From positions 434,001 through 498,000 of the forward strand of contig NZ_JAHKKG010000001.1 of NCBI RefSeq assembly GCF_018829635.1: a DNA stretch of 64,000 nt, read 5' to 3'. Of this stretch, positions 21,801-30,480 are shown piece after piece. Position 1 is the stretch's first letter. Each line of letters starts with the position of its first letter. The notes under the pieces are model-generated. The model was not told the origin of the DNA. It saw only the letters and a list, made by a program, of their open reading frames with translations, and did no database searches. The DNA comes from Paractinoplanes bogorensis (GTDB lineage: Bacteria > Actinomycetota > Actinomycetes > Mycobacteriales > Micromonosporaceae). Both the position numbers and the translations under genes were made by a program.

Positions 21801-22255
21801 CCCACCCCACCACCGGCGCTGACAGGGTCTTCCGTTGTGTGGCGCCTCAATCTGGCCGCCGACCAGCGGCGCTGACCGGGTCTTCCGTTGTGTGGCGCCT
21901 CAATCTGGCCGCCGACCAGCGGCGCTGACCGCGTCTTCCGCCGCGTGACGCACCAACCTCGCCACGTCGAGTTGCACCCTCGCCCTGCGGCGTCCTGGCC
22001 TTCTCGCGTGGCGTCCGATCGCTGGCGTAGTCGGCCGAGTCGACACCCATCCCCGCGTCCGCGTGACCGCGTTCAGTCTCAGCCGCGTTTGGAGCTGCCG
22101 CGGCCGCACAGGTCTGCCCCCTCGATCACGACGTGGCTGTGGTTTCGTGTCGCGGCCCACCCTGCGATCGCGTGGGGTCGCAAGGGTGATCGGGCAGGTC
22201 GAGGGCGTCTGCGGCAGACATCGGCGTTCGCCACTGGTTGGTAATATGCGGCATT
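21801..22255. other. 455-bp non-coding gap after recX
   Basis: No convincing gene is seen. The first part holds a 53-bp tandem repeat (21814-21960). The rest is G+C-rich and includes the upstream region of the proline-rich gene, with a TAATAT hexamer at 22242-22247 that may be its -10. Confidence 0.7.
21814..21960. repeat. 53-bp intergenic tandem repeat
   Basis: Units begin CGGCGCTGAC at 21814, 21867 and 21920. The first two are nearly identical over 53 bp (they share ggtcttccgttgtgtggcgc), and the third diverges after about 35 bp. No open frame with protein-like composition crosses them. Confidence 0.9.
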
Positions 22256-23845
22256 GTGACCGAGTCTTCGCAGGGCAGGTTGCGGGGCCACGGTCCCTTC
22301 CCGGAGGGTGCCGAGCCGACCGCTCCGCTCATTCCGCAGCAGCAACCCAACCCTGCCTCGGCCGCCCCGGCATCCCCGTCGCCGACGGGCGCAGCCGCAG
22401 CCCCGCCGCAGCCGACTGCCCCTGCGTTGCCGCCGCGGGCCACCGCCCCGGTGCCGCCGCAGCAGGTGAGCGCTCCCACGGTCCCTGCGCAGGCGAGCAA
22501 CAACCCGCCGCCCAGCGACGAGCCCAGCAACCCCACGCCGCAGTCCGGCCCCGCCCCGGCTAGCGAGACCCCAAATCCCAGCACCCCATCCGGTCCGGCC
22601 GCCGGAAGCCCACACCCCGCCGGTCCGACCAGCGGAATGCCGACCGGGTCAACACCGAACAGCGGCATGCCGACCGGGTCAACACCGAACAGCGGCGTGC
22701 CGGCCAGCGGAGGCCCACACCCCGCCGGTCCAGCCGGCGGAATGCCGACCGGGTCACCGACCAGCGGCATGTCGGCCAGCGGGACCCCATACCCCGGCGG
22801 CCCGGCCAGCGGCGTGCCGGCCAGCGGAGGCCCACACCCCGCCGGTCCAGCCGGCGGAATGCCGACCGGGTCACCGACCAGCGGGACCCCATACCCCGGC
22901 GGCCCGGCCAGCGGCGTGCCGGCCAGCGGAGGCCCACACCCCGCCGGTCCAGCCGGCGGAATGCCGACCGGGTCACCGACCAGCGGCATGTCGGCCAGCG
23001 AGACCCCATATCCCGGCGGCCCGGCTAGTGGCGTGCCGGCGAGCGGGAGCCCGTACCCCGGCGGCCCGGCCAGCGGGAGCCCGTACCCCGGCGGCCCGAT
23101 CAGCGGACCCCCGACCGGCAGCGCCTACGGTCCCTTCCACGGCGGCGACCCCTTCGGCGAGCGTCAAGAGGGCTGGACCGACACCCCCTACGGCTTCAGC
23201 ACCCCTCCCGGCCGCCGCATCGAGCCGTCCCCGCCGCCCGCGCGCAACCGCCTCGTCATCGGCATCCTGGCCGGCCTGGTCGCCGGCCTCCTGCTCTTCG
23301 GCACGGGCGGCTACTTCGTGGGCCGGGCCACCGCCCCCAACGAGCCGAAGGCCCAGCAACCAAGCCTGGGCTCGTTCGAGCAGAACCAGCTGACCCTCAA
23401 TCGGGCCACCTTCGCCGGCACCGCGCTGACCCCGATCGCCGAGGGCTTCCTGCCCTATCTGACCTCCTGCACCCGGCCCAGGGCCAACACTGGCGAGAAG
23501 GCCCGGGTCCGCTGTTCCCTGGACGGGATGAGCGCGATCTTCGTCGAGTACGACTCGGTCGCCGACCGGGACCGGGCGCGGGCGAAGGCGGACACCGGCG
23601 ACGCCCCGGAACTCACCCCGGGGGTGGCCCGGGCGACTGAGGGGACCACCCCTTCGGGCCGAATTACCGGCAACTACCTGGAGTACGCGTACCGTCTCAC
23701 CGAGAGTGGCACGACGAGAACGGTCAGCGGTGTGTGGTGGGACGACGCCCGGACCCCGGTTGCCGGCTACCTGCTGGCGTACTGGAAGGAAGGTCTGGGG
23801 GAGAAGTGGGAACCGATGCGCGATCTCTGGTCCCGGTACGCCTGA
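22256..23845 (+). CDS. Pro/Gly-rich single-pass membrane protein
   Basis: Protein of 529 residues that I cannot assign to a named family. The first 330 residues are cytosolic and of low complexity (Pro, Gly, Ser, Ala). They include several long repeats built from blocks such as PHPAGPAGGMPTGSPTSG and TPYPGGPASGVPASG. One transmembrane helix (about 332-353, RLVIGILAGLVAGLLLFGTGG) leads to an external domain of about 175 residues with two cysteines (TSCTRPRAN, VRCSLDG). The GTG start is 8 nt after TAATAT (22242-22247), so the message could be nearly leaderless. The layout resembles other actinobacterial membrane proteins with disordered proline-rich cytosolic tails. Confidence 0.8.
   Translation: MTESSQGRLRGHGPFPEGAEPTAPLIPQQQPNPASAAPASPSPTGAAAAPPQPTAPALPPRATAPVPPQQVSAPTVPAQASNNPPPSDEPSNPTPQSGPAPASETPNPSTPSGPAAGSPHPAGPTSGMPTGSTPNSGMPTGSTPNSGVPASGGPHPAGPAGGMPTGSPTSGMSASGTPYPGGPASGVPASGGPHPAGPAGGMPTGSPTSGTPYPGGPASGVPASGGPHPAGPAGGMPTGSPTSGMSASETPYPGGPASGVPASGSPYPGGPASGSPYPGGPISGPPTGSAYGPFHGGDPFGERQEGWTDTPYGFSTPPGRRIEPSPPPARNRLVIGILAGLVAGLLLFGTGGYFVGRATAPNEPKAQQPSLGSFEQNQLTLNRATFAGTALTPIAEGFLPYLTSCTRPRANTGEKARVRCSLDGMSAIFVEYDSVADRDRARAKADTGDAPELTPGVARATEGTTPSGRITGNYLEYAYRLTESGTTRTVSGVWWDDARTPVAGYLLAYWKEGLGEKWEPMRDLWSRYA
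22608..23110 (+). repeat. long imperfect coding repeats in proline-rich gene
   Basis: Blocks of about 70-110 bp encoding (G)GPHPAGPAGGMPTGSPTSG(M) and TPYPGGPASGVPASG recur several times with almost no silent change. Copy number is likely to vary between strains. Confidence 0.85.
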
Positions 23846-24215
23846 AATGCCCGTCGGTGTCGTGAGCTGGGGGTAAGCGAGTCTGTGCCCTAAGTCCCAT
23901 CCGCTGCCGAATCATGGATCCTTGACCGAAGTGGCACTCGCGACCTAGCCTCGCGTTACACAAGGTTTGTTCGACCATCGCAAGCAACAGTCACAACATA
24001 GATCGCATTACATTACGGCATCACTTGTAGCCAGCAAGCAGCCACAGATACGGCACCGGCGCGAGACCGCATGCGTCGTGGAGCCGATATAAGGGCGGTC
24101 GGCACCGTCGCACCCCCAAGTGGGCGGCGGGTCGATGAGTCGTGCCTTGGTCGGGCATCCCGCAGCAACGGGCCCGCACGTTCACACCGTGCCGGGCGGA
24201 GGGAGACGCGCCGAG
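23846..24215 (+). promoter_or_regulatory. 370-bp leader region upstream of rny
   Basis: No gene is seen. A promoter-like pair TTGACC (23922-23927), 18 bp, TAGCCT (23946-23951) would start transcription near 23958 and leave a leader of about 250 nt before rny. The first half of that leader is A+T-rich for this genome (around gcattacattacggcatcac, 24005-24024). GGAGGGAG just precedes the rny ATG. Confidence 0.45.
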
Positions 24216-25982
24216 ATGACGACCACCCTGGACTGGGTGCTGGTGGTGGCGATCGTCGTCCTCGCCGCGATCGTGGTGGCCGGCATCGTGCTGGGCACCC
24301 GCGCGATGCGACAGCTGCACCGGGTCCGGGTGGACGACCAGGGTCAGGGTCAGGCCGTCGACGACGCGCTGGCCAAGGTCGAGGACGCCAACGCCAAGGT
24401 CGAGGACGCGAACGCCAAGGTCGACGACGCCAATGCCAAGGCCGCTTCCGTACGCGCGGAGGCCGCTGCCGCCAAGGCCGAGGCGGGCGCCGCCCGGGCC
24501 GAGGCCCGCCGGGTGCTCGAGGCCGCCCACAGCGAGGCCGACACGATCCTCGAGCACGCCCATCGCCAGGCCGAGGCCGACGCCGAGCAGGTCCGCACGG
24601 CTGCCCGCCGCCAGGGTGAGCGTGAGGTGGCGCTGCTCAACACCACCGCCAAGGAGCAGGCCGCCGAGGTCGAGCGCCGCGCCGCCCGGATCGACGAGCG
24701 CGAGCGCCTGCACGGCGACGAGGTGGAGCGGCTGGTCGAGCGGGAACGCCGCCTGGCGACCATGGACGCCGACCTCGTCACCCGTGAGGCGGCCCTGGCC
24801 GGTCGCGAGTCCGAGCTGGCCGGCGTCGAGGAGAAGAAGCGCCGCGAGCTCGAGCGGATCGCCGGGCTGACCGCCGACATCGCCCGCACCGAGCTCGTCG
24901 AGAGCATCGAGGCGCAGGCCAAGCGGGAGGCCGCGATCCTGGTCCGCGACATCGAGAGCGAGGCCAAGAGCACCGCCGACACCCGGGCCCGGCACATCGT
25001 CGTCGACGCCATCCAGCGGATCGCCAGCGAGCAGACCTCGGAGAGTGTGGTCAGCGTGCTGCACCTGCCGAGCGACGAGATGAAGGGCCGGATCATCGGC
25101 CGTGAGGGCCGCAACATCCGGGCGTTCGAGTCGGTCACCGGGGTCAACCTGATCATCGATGACACTCCCGAGGCGGTGCTGCTCTCCTGCTTCGATCCGG
25201 TACGCCGTGAGGTCGGTCGCCTGACCCTCGAGAAGCTGGTGCTGGACGGCCGGATTCATCCGCACCGCATCGAGGAGGTGTTCGAGAGCGCCAAGGGCGA
25301 GGTCGAGCAGCTCTGTGACCGGGCCGCCGAGGAGGCGCTGGTCGACGTCGGCATCACCGACCTGCACCCCGAGCTGGCCAAGCTGCTGGGCCGGCTGCGC
25401 TACCGCACCAGCTACGGCCAGAACGTGCTCAAGCACCTCATCGAGACCGCCCACATCGCCGGCATCATGGCGGCCGAGCTGGGCCTGGACATCCCGACGA
25501 TGAAGCGGGCGGCGTTCCTGCACGACATCGGTAAGGCGCTGACCCACGAGGTCGAGGGCAGTCACGCGCTGATCGGGGCCGACCTGGCCCGCAAGTACGG
25601 CGAGTCGGAAGACGTGGTGCACGCGATCGAGGCGCACCACAACGAGGTTCAGCCGCAGACCATCGAGGCCGTGCTGACCCAGGCCTCGGACGCCTGCTCG
25701 GGCGGGCGTCCGGGGGCACGGCGGGAGAGCCTCGAGGCGTACGTGAAGCGCCTGGAACGCATCGAGGAGATCGCCGCCAGCAAGGTCGGCGTCGAGAAGG
25801 TCTTCGCGATGCAGGCCGGGCGCGAGATCAGGGTGATGGTGCGCCCGGACGACATCGACGACATCGGTGCGGCCGTGCTGGCCCGCGACGTGGCGAAGCA
25901 GATCGAGGAGGAGCTGACCTATCCGGGTCAGATCCGGGTCACGGTGGTGCGGGAGTCCCGCGTCACCGAGCTTGCTCGTTAG
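24216..25982 (+). CDS. rny: ribonuclease Y
   Basis: Membrane-anchored endoribonuclease that starts mRNA decay, 588 residues. A transmembrane helix (about 6-28) is followed by a long coiled coil (about 45-230, with AKVEDAN repeats). Then come a KH RNA-binding domain containing GRIIGREGRNI (about 291-301) and an HD metal-phosphohydrolase domain with HDIGK at about 435. I use the ATG of MTTTLDWVLV because a strong ribosome site precedes it; the upstream in-frame stretch has no membrane-protein character. The 3' end overlaps the convergent DinB-like gene by 20 bp. Confidence 0.95.
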   Translation: MTTTLDWVLVVAIVVLAAIVVAGIVLGTRAMRQLHRVRVDDQGQGQAVDDALAKVEDANAKVEDANAKVDDANAKAASVRAEAAAAKAEAGAARAEARRVLEAAHSEADTILEHAHRQAEADAEQVRTAARRQGEREVALLNTTAKEQAAEVERRAARIDERERLHGDEVERLVERERRLATMDADLVTREAALAGRESELAGVEEKKRRELERIAGLTADIARTELVESIEAQAKREAAILVRDIESEAKSTADTRARHIVVDAIQRIASEQTSESVVSVLHLPSDEMKGRIIGREGRNIRAFESVTGVNLIIDDTPEAVLLSCFDPVRREVGRLTLEKLVLDGRIHPHRIEEVFESAKGEVEQLCDRAAEEALVDVGITDLHPELAKLLGRLRYRTSYGQNVLKHLIETAHIAGIMAAELGLDIPTMKRAAFLHDIGKALTHEVEGSHALIGADLARKYGESEDVVHAIEAHHNEVQPQTIEAVLTQASDACSGGRPGARRESLEAYVKRLERIEEIAASKVGVEKVFAMQAGREIRVMVRPDDIDDIGAAVLARDVAKQIEEELTYPGQIRVTVVRESRVTELAR

Positions 25983-26460
25983 CCAGCCCCAGCTGCTCGC
26001 GGAGGATGTCGGCGTGGCCGCAATGCTGCGCCAGCTCCCGCAGCAGGTGCAGGTAGACCCAGCGCAGCGGCAGCGGCCCGCGACGGTTACCCGGCAAAAG
26101 ATCATCGAGGCCGAACCCGATGGCGGCGGCTCGGGACTCATCGCACACTGACAAATACGTTTCCCGTACGGACGCAATGGTGTCCGAATCATCCAGGATG
26201 AACGATTCGTCGGGGTCCGTGGGGATGCCGATCTCGGCCCGCGACCGTCCCGTGACCGCCTCGTCGAACCACACTTTCTCGACGAAGGTCGCATGCTTGA
26301 CCAGGCCCAGCAGCGTCGTGCGGGACGGCACGAGCGAGCTGCGCACCTGCTCCTCGGTGAGGTCGTCGAGACAGTCGTGCAGAGCCTGGCGGTGCTCGTC
26401 GAGGAAGACCTCGAACTGGGCTCGTAGCGGCTGGTCGGTGACGTCGTCCGTGGAGATCAT
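25963..26460 (-). CDS. DinB-like DUF664 protein
   Basis: 165-residue protein of the DinB/DUF664 four-helix superfamily, which includes metal-dependent thiol-S-transferases. Likely metal-ligand histidines are visible in LVKHATFVEKVWF (about 55) and ELAQHCGHADILREQLG near the C-terminus. Substrate unknown. It overlaps rny convergently by 20 bp and contains one copy of the TTTCCCGTACG word at 26160-26170. Confidence 0.85.
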   Translation of the reverse strand: MISTDDVTDQPLRAQFEVFLDEHRQALHDCLDDLTEEQVRSSLVPSRTTLLGLVKHATFVEKVWFDEAVTGRSRAEIGIPTDPDESFILDDSDTIASVRETYLSVCDESRAAAIGFGLDDLLPGNRRGPLPLRWVYLHLLRELAQHCGHADILREQLGLANEQAR

Positions 26461-26550
26461 GGCGGCAGCATGTCAAGAGCCGGCATCCGGGAGCAAGCCG
26501 GATCGACGTGAGCGTGCAGACACCAGCCGGACAGGAGTGAGCAGGCCGAC

Positions 26551-26585
26551 AAAAGTGGCCCCGGCGAGGTACCGGGGCCACTTTT
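26551..26585. terminator. bidirectional terminator after gluD
   Basis: A 14-bp perfect stem (AAAAGTGGCCCCGG / complement) with a 7-nt loop lies between the start of the DinB-like gene and the 3' end of gluD. It has T-runs on both strands, so it is a good intrinsic terminator for the minus-strand glu operon. Confidence 0.85.
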
Positions 26586-26619
26586 GCGAGCGCTTACAGG
26601 CGTACGGGAAAAGGGTCTG

Positions 26620-27504
26620 TCAGCTCGTGCCCCCGCCGCCGCCCATGCCGGGCTCGACGGTCATCTGCTGCGCGCCGGTGACCCGCGGTGCCTTGCCGGT
26701 GCGGCGGGTGCGCCGTCCGAGCCAGCCCGCGAACGCGGTGAGCAGCGAATTCACGATGATGTAGATGATCGCGGCCACGATCGCGGCCTGCACCACGTTG
26801 CCGAAGTTGGCCGAGAGGTTGTTGACGCCCAGCTGGATCAGCTCGTTGTACGAGATGATGTAGCCGAGCGCGGTGTCCTTGACCAGCACGACCAGCTGGC
26901 TGACGATCACCGGCAGCATCGCCCGGGCCGCCTGCGGGATGAGGATCTGGCTCATCACCTGGCCCTTGCGCATGCCGATCGCGTACGCAGCCTCGCTCTG
27001 CCCGCGGGGCACCGAGTAGACGCCGGCGCGGAAGGCCTCGGCCAGCACCGATCCGTTGTAGAGGGTCAGACCGAGGACCACGGCCCAGAAGATCGACATC
27101 GGCTCTTCGGTGATGAACGGCACCCCGAAGAAGATGAAGAACATCAGGAGCAGCAGCGGTACGGCCCGGAAGAACTCGACAACCGCACCGGCGGGCCACC
27201 GGACCCACCAGTGGTCGCTGAGCCGGCCGACCGCGAACAGCACACCGAACACCAGCGACAGCACCATCGCGACCGCGGCCGCCTTGATGGTGCCCCACAG
27301 GCCGGGGAGGATGTAGTCGGTCCAGGTGCTCGACTGGGTGAACGGCTTCCAGAGGTTGGCGTCCCACTGGCCCTTCGCGTCGAAGCGCGAGTAGATCCAC
27401 CAGAGCAGCCCGAGCACCGCGATCCCGAAGACTACGGTCAGGACGAGGTTGCGGACCTTGGCCTTGGGCCCCGGGTGGTCATACAAGACGGCATCGGTGC
27501 TCAT
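26620..27504 (-). CDS. gluD: glutamate-type ABC permease GluD
   Basis: Polar amino-acid ABC transporter permease of the HisM family, 294 residues. It has a membrane domain of about five to six helices and the cytosolic coupling motif SEAAYAIGMRKGQVMSQILIPQAARAMLP. The N-terminus has an extra helix (about 20-38) and the C-terminus a Gly-rich tail, as in Corynebacterium/Streptomyces GluD. It overlaps the end of gluC by 4 bp and is the last gene of gluABCD. Substrate glutamate is inferred from operon structure and family. Confidence 0.9.
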   Translation of the reverse strand: MSTDAVLYDHPGPKAKVRNLVLTVVFGIAVLGLLWWIYSRFDAKGQWDANLWKPFTQSSTWTDYILPGLWGTIKAAAVAMVLSLVFGVLFAVGRLSDHWWVRWPAGAVVEFFRAVPLLLLMFFIFFGVPFITEEPMSIFWAVVLGLTLYNGSVLAEAFRAGVYSVPRGQSEAAYAIGMRKGQVMSQILIPQAARAMLPVIVSQLVVLVKDTALGYIISYNELIQLGVNNLSANFGNVVQAAIVAAIIYIIVNSLLTAFAGWLGRRTRRTGKAPRVTGAQQMTVEPGMGGGGGTS

Positions 27505-28175
27505 CGTTTCACCGCCAGGCGGTTGGCCAGCCAGCCGAACGCGTAACCGGTGGGGATCAGGAAGAGGGCGAACGTGCCGGCGAACACCAGGAAGATCGGG
27601 ATGACCGCGTCGCCGTTCGCGTTGATCAGTTCCTTCATCGCGTTGGACGACTCCATCAGGCCGATCGTGCCGACGATGGTCGAGTTCTTGCAGAGCGCGA
27701 TCAGGATGCTGCCCAGCGGCGCGATCACGGCCCGGCCGGCCTGCGGCAGGATCACGATCGTCAGCGTCTGGCGGAACGTCATGCCGATCGCCCGGGCCGC
27801 CTCGGCCTGACCGGCGGGCACCGTGTTGATGCCCGAGCGGATCGCCTCACACACGAACGCGGCGGTGTAGACGGCGAGGCCGATCGCGCCGAGCCAGAAG
27901 TTGTTGAGGTTGATGTCGTCCGAGAGCGACAGGCCCAGCGTCGAGAACAGGCCGAAGTAACAGAAGAAGATGATCAGCGTGAGCGGGGTGTTCCGGAAGG
28001 TGTTGACCCAGGCGGTGCCGAAGCCGCGCAGCACCGGGACCGGCGACACCCGCATCGCGGCCAGCAGCACGCCGAGCACCAGGGCCCCCACGCCACCGGC
28101 CAGCGTGAGCTTCAGGATCCAGAGGAACCCGGTGAGATATACGTCCCGGTTCAACGCATCGGAGAAGACGTCCAT
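27501..28175 (-). CDS. gluC: glutamate-type ABC permease GluC
   Basis: Polar amino-acid ABC permease, 224 residues from the ATG at 28175. The coupling motif AEAARAIGMTFRQTLTIVILPQAGRAV is clear. GAAGG lies five bases upstream of this ATG; a GTG two codons earlier (28181) is an alternative. It pairs with GluD to form the membrane channel. A strong hairpin separates it from gluB. Confidence 0.9.
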   Translation of the reverse strand: MDVFSDALNRDVYLTGFLWILKLTLAGGVGALVLGVLLAAMRVSPVPVLRGFGTAWVNTFRNTPLTLIIFFCYFGLFSTLGLSLSDDINLNNFWLGAIGLAVYTAAFVCEAIRSGINTVPAGQAEAARAIGMTFRQTLTIVILPQAGRAVIAPLGSILIALCKNSTIVGTIGLMESSNAMKELINANGDAVIPIFLVFAGTFALFLIPTGYAFGWLANRLAVKR

Positions 28176-28212
28176 CGGCACCTTCGATTGAAAGAGGTGT
28201 GGAAAACAACAT

Positions 28213-28240
28213 CGGCGGGGCCGGTCGCCCGGCCCCGCCG
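28213..28240 (-). terminator. gluB-gluC intergenic hairpin (attenuator)
   Basis: A perfect 12-bp G+C stem (CGGCGGGGCCGG / complement, loop TCGC) lies inside the operon, just after gluB. It probably acts as a partial terminator or 3' stabiliser, so the binding protein is made in excess over the permeases. This is a usual arrangement in ABC importers. Confidence 0.75.
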
Positions 28241-28252
28241 ACTAGAAAAGGA

Positions 28253-29107
28253 TCAGCTGCAGTTGGTCAGCTTGGACGTGTCGAGCTCCGGCGCCGCCGT
28301 GCCGCTCTTGCCGAGCGTGTCGTCCCAGGCCTTCTTGTACGACCCGTCGGTGGCCGCCGTCTTCAGGATCTCGTTGATCTTGTTGCAGCCCGCGGTGTCG
28401 TCCTTCTTGAGGCCGATGCCGTAGGGCTCCTCGCTGAAGGGCTTGCCGACGACCTTGAACTTGCCCGCGTACTGGTCCTGGGCGGCGTAACCGGCGAGGA
28501 TGATGTCGTCGGTGGTGACCGCGTCGACCTGACCGCCGGCCAGCGCCGTCACGCACTTGGAGTACGTGTCGAACTGCTGGAGCTGGGCGTCCTTGTGCTC
28601 TTCCTGGATCCGCTTGGCCGGCGTCGAGCCGCTGACCGAGCAGACCTTCTTGCCGGCGATGTTGTCCACGCCGGTGATCGTCGAGTTGGTCGGGACCAGC
28701 AGGTCCTGGCCGGCGATGTAGTAGGGGCCGCCGAAGTTGACGACCTTCTTGCGCTCGTCGTTGATCGTGTAGGTGGCCACCACGATGTCGACCTGACCCT
28801 GCTGGATGTAGGGCTCACGGTTGGCCGAGACGGTGGTCTTCCACTCGATGCCGGAGTCCGGAACGCCCAGGCCCTTCGCGATGATCTTGCCGATCTCGAC
28901 GTCGAAGCCGGTGTAGGTGCTGCCGGTCTGCAGACCCAGGCCGGGCTGGTCGGCCTTGACGCCGATCACGAGCTTGCCGCCCGCGGCCTTGCCCTCGATG
29001 CCACTGGCACCGCCGCTGCCGGTGCCCTCGTCGTCCCCGCCGCACGCGGCCACGGCGAGCGCCATGGTGAGCGCTCCGAACGTGGCAGCCAATCGGGTGA
29101 TGCGCAT
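28253..29107 (-). CDS. gluB: glutamate-binding lipoprotein GluB
   Basis: Extracytoplasmic solute-binding lipoprotein of the polar amino-acid family, 284 residues. The lipobox LAVAAC puts the lipid-bearing cysteine at about 22. The family opening GGKLVIGVKADQPGLGLQ and the ligand-loop region VSANREPYIQQGQVDIVVATY are present. A paralogue lies at 30477-31349. It is expected to deliver glutamate to GluCD. Confidence 0.93.
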   Translation of the reverse strand: MRITRLAATFGALTMALAVAACGGDDEGTGSGGASGIEGKAAGGKLVIGVKADQPGLGLQTGSTYTGFDVEIGKIIAKGLGVPDSGIEWKTTVSANREPYIQQGQVDIVVATYTINDERKKVVNFGGPYYIAGQDLLVPTNSTITGVDNIAGKKVCSVSGSTPAKRIQEEHKDAQLQQFDTYSKCVTALAGGQVDAVTTDDIILAGYAAQDQYAGKFKVVGKPFSEEPYGIGLKKDDTAGCNKINEILKTAATDGSYKKAWDDTLGKSGTAAPELDTSKLTNCS

Positions 29108-29148
29108 GATTTCGCTCCTCGAATTCGTATCCGCTTATGGATCAACAG

Positions 29149-29892
29149 CTAGTGCGTGAGGATTTTGGAGAGGAAGTCCTTGGCACGGTCACTCTTCGGA
29201 TTGGCGAAGAACTCGGCCGGGGGAGCGGACTCGACGAGCTGGCCGTCGGCCATGAAGACCACGCGGTTGGCCGCGTGGCGGGCGAAGCCCATCTCGTGGG
29301 TGACGACCACCATCGTCATGCCCTCCTTGGCGAGCGAGGTCATCACCTCGAGCACCTCGCCGACCATCTCGGGGTCGAGGGCGCTGGTGGGCTCGTCGAA
29401 GAGCATCGCCTTGGGCTGCATGGCCAGGGCGCGGGCGATGGCGACGCGCTGCTGCTGGCCGCCGGAGAGCTGGGCCGGATATTTCTCGGCCTGGTTGCCG
29501 ATGCCGACCCGGTCGAGCAGGGACATGGCCCGGTCGCGGACGACGGCGGGCTTCTCCTTGCGCACCTTGGTCGGGCCGAGCATGACGTTCTGCAGGATCG
29601 TCTTGTGCGCGAACAGGTTGAACGACTGGAACACCATGCCGACCTCGCTGCGCAGCCGCGCCAGCGGGCGACCCTCGGCCGGCAGGGGCTGTCCGTCGAA
29701 GGTGATGGTGCCGTCGTTGATCGGCTCGAGTCGGTTGATCGAGCGGCACAGCGTCGACTTGCCGGACCCCGACGGTCCGATCACGACAACCACCTCGCCC
29801 TTGGCAACGGAGAGACTCACGTTGTCGAGAACGTGCAGCGGACCGAACCACTTGTTGACCTTGTCGAGGACGATGAGAGCCTCGTCGGACAC
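29149..29892 (-). CDS. gluA: glutamate ABC ATPase GluA
   Basis: ATP-binding subunit of the importer, 247 residues from the GTG at 29892 ([17 protein letters not shown]). Walker [10 protein letters not shown], signature [15 protein letters not shown], Walker [14 protein letters not shown] and the H-loop VVTHEMGF are intact. An upstream in-frame ATG at 29937 would add 15 residues that do not resemble the family. It is the first gene of gluABCD. A GlnR-type box lies about 85 bp upstream, so nitrogen control is likely. Confidence 0.93.
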   Translation of the reverse strand: MSDEALIVLDKVNKWFGPLHVLDNVSLSVAKGEVVVVIGPSGSGKSTLCRSINRLEPINDGTITFDGQPLPAEGRPLARLRSEVGMVFQSFNLFAHKTILQNVMLGPTKVRKEKPAVVRDRAMSLLDRVGIGNQAEKYPAQLSGGQQQRVAIARALAMQPKAMLFDEPTSALDPEMVGEVLEVMTSLAKEGMTMVVVTHEMGFARHAANRVVFMADGQLVESAPPAEFFANPKSDRAKDFLSKILTH

Positions 29893-29976
29893 TGCTGGAC
29901 CACCGTCCCTGTTCTGGCGGATCACCCGGATGGGCACACTCTATGTGGGCGGTTGTATCGGTTCACACCGAGAATG

Positions 29977-29992
29977 GTCACGGAGCGGTAAC
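29977..29992. promoter_or_regulatory. GlnR-type box upstream of gluA
   Basis: GTCAC-ggagcg-GTAAC fits the actinobacterial GlnR pattern GTNAC-N6-GNAAC. The same six central bases and flanks recur upstream of the second gluB at 31395-31410. Confidence 0.65.
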
Positions 29993-30024
29993 ACGGACAG
30001 TGCGCGGCGCGAGCATTGTCCACC

Positions 30025-30480
30025 ATGTTCGGTATGGCTGACATGGATCCGACAGGCGGCCTTTGGAACTGGGCGGCCGCATCGTCCCTTGATTCGGATC
30101 GCGTGTGTGGTGCCCTCGCGGGTGCCCTCGAGCGGAATGTCGTGCTCCTGGACTCGACGGAGATCGACAACGCTGTGTTGTGCGACGTCTATCACGTCAA
30201 TGGTGACTTTCCGACACTGATAGATGTGTATCTGGCACCCGAGAGCCTGGCCGAGACCACGGCGGCCAGCGCGGTCGCGGTCCGGCTGGAGGTCGCGATC
30301 CTGCTCCCGGACGACTCCCTCAACCCGACGCGTTACGTGCTGGCCGAACCCGACGGGAGTCTCCGGCTCGTGCACGTCGACGAGGTCGAGACCGACGACG
30401 GTCCCGTACGCCGGCACATGCGCCCCTGCACGGGCGACGACCCCGCGTGCGCAGCCGGGCCGGAGGAGGAGGCCGCCTAG
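30025..30480 (+). CDS. hypothetical protein between glu genes
   Basis: 151-residue protein from the ATG at 30025 (ATGs at 30034 and 30043 are also possible). I do not recognise a family. It is acidic, has no signal peptide or membrane helix, and reads like a compact alpha/beta protein (ERNVVLLDSTEIDNAVLCDVYHVNG, VRLEVAILLPDDSLNPTRYVLAEPDG). It ends in an acidic tail. Its stop codon shares the tetramer CTAG with the stop of the convergent gluB paralogue. Its upstream region is shared with gluA and the GlnR-type box, so it could be nitrogen-regulated. Confidence 0.7.
   Translation: MFGMADMDPTGGLWNWAAASSLDSDRVCGALAGALERNVVLLDSTEIDNAVLCDVYHVNGDFPTLIDVYLAPESLAETTAASAVAVRLEVAILLPDDSLNPTRYVLAEPDGSLRLVHVDEVETDDGPVRRHMRPCTGDDPACAAGPEEEAA

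Noticed and set aside
21888..22244. Possible genes on either strand in the gap after recX
   Set aside because: Both frames start inside the tandem repeat, lack ribosome sites and have shadow-like composition.
28199..29152. Open frame of 317 codons opposite gluB
   Set aside because: Antisense shadow of a well-supported lipoprotein gene. The same holds for the frame opposite the second gluB.
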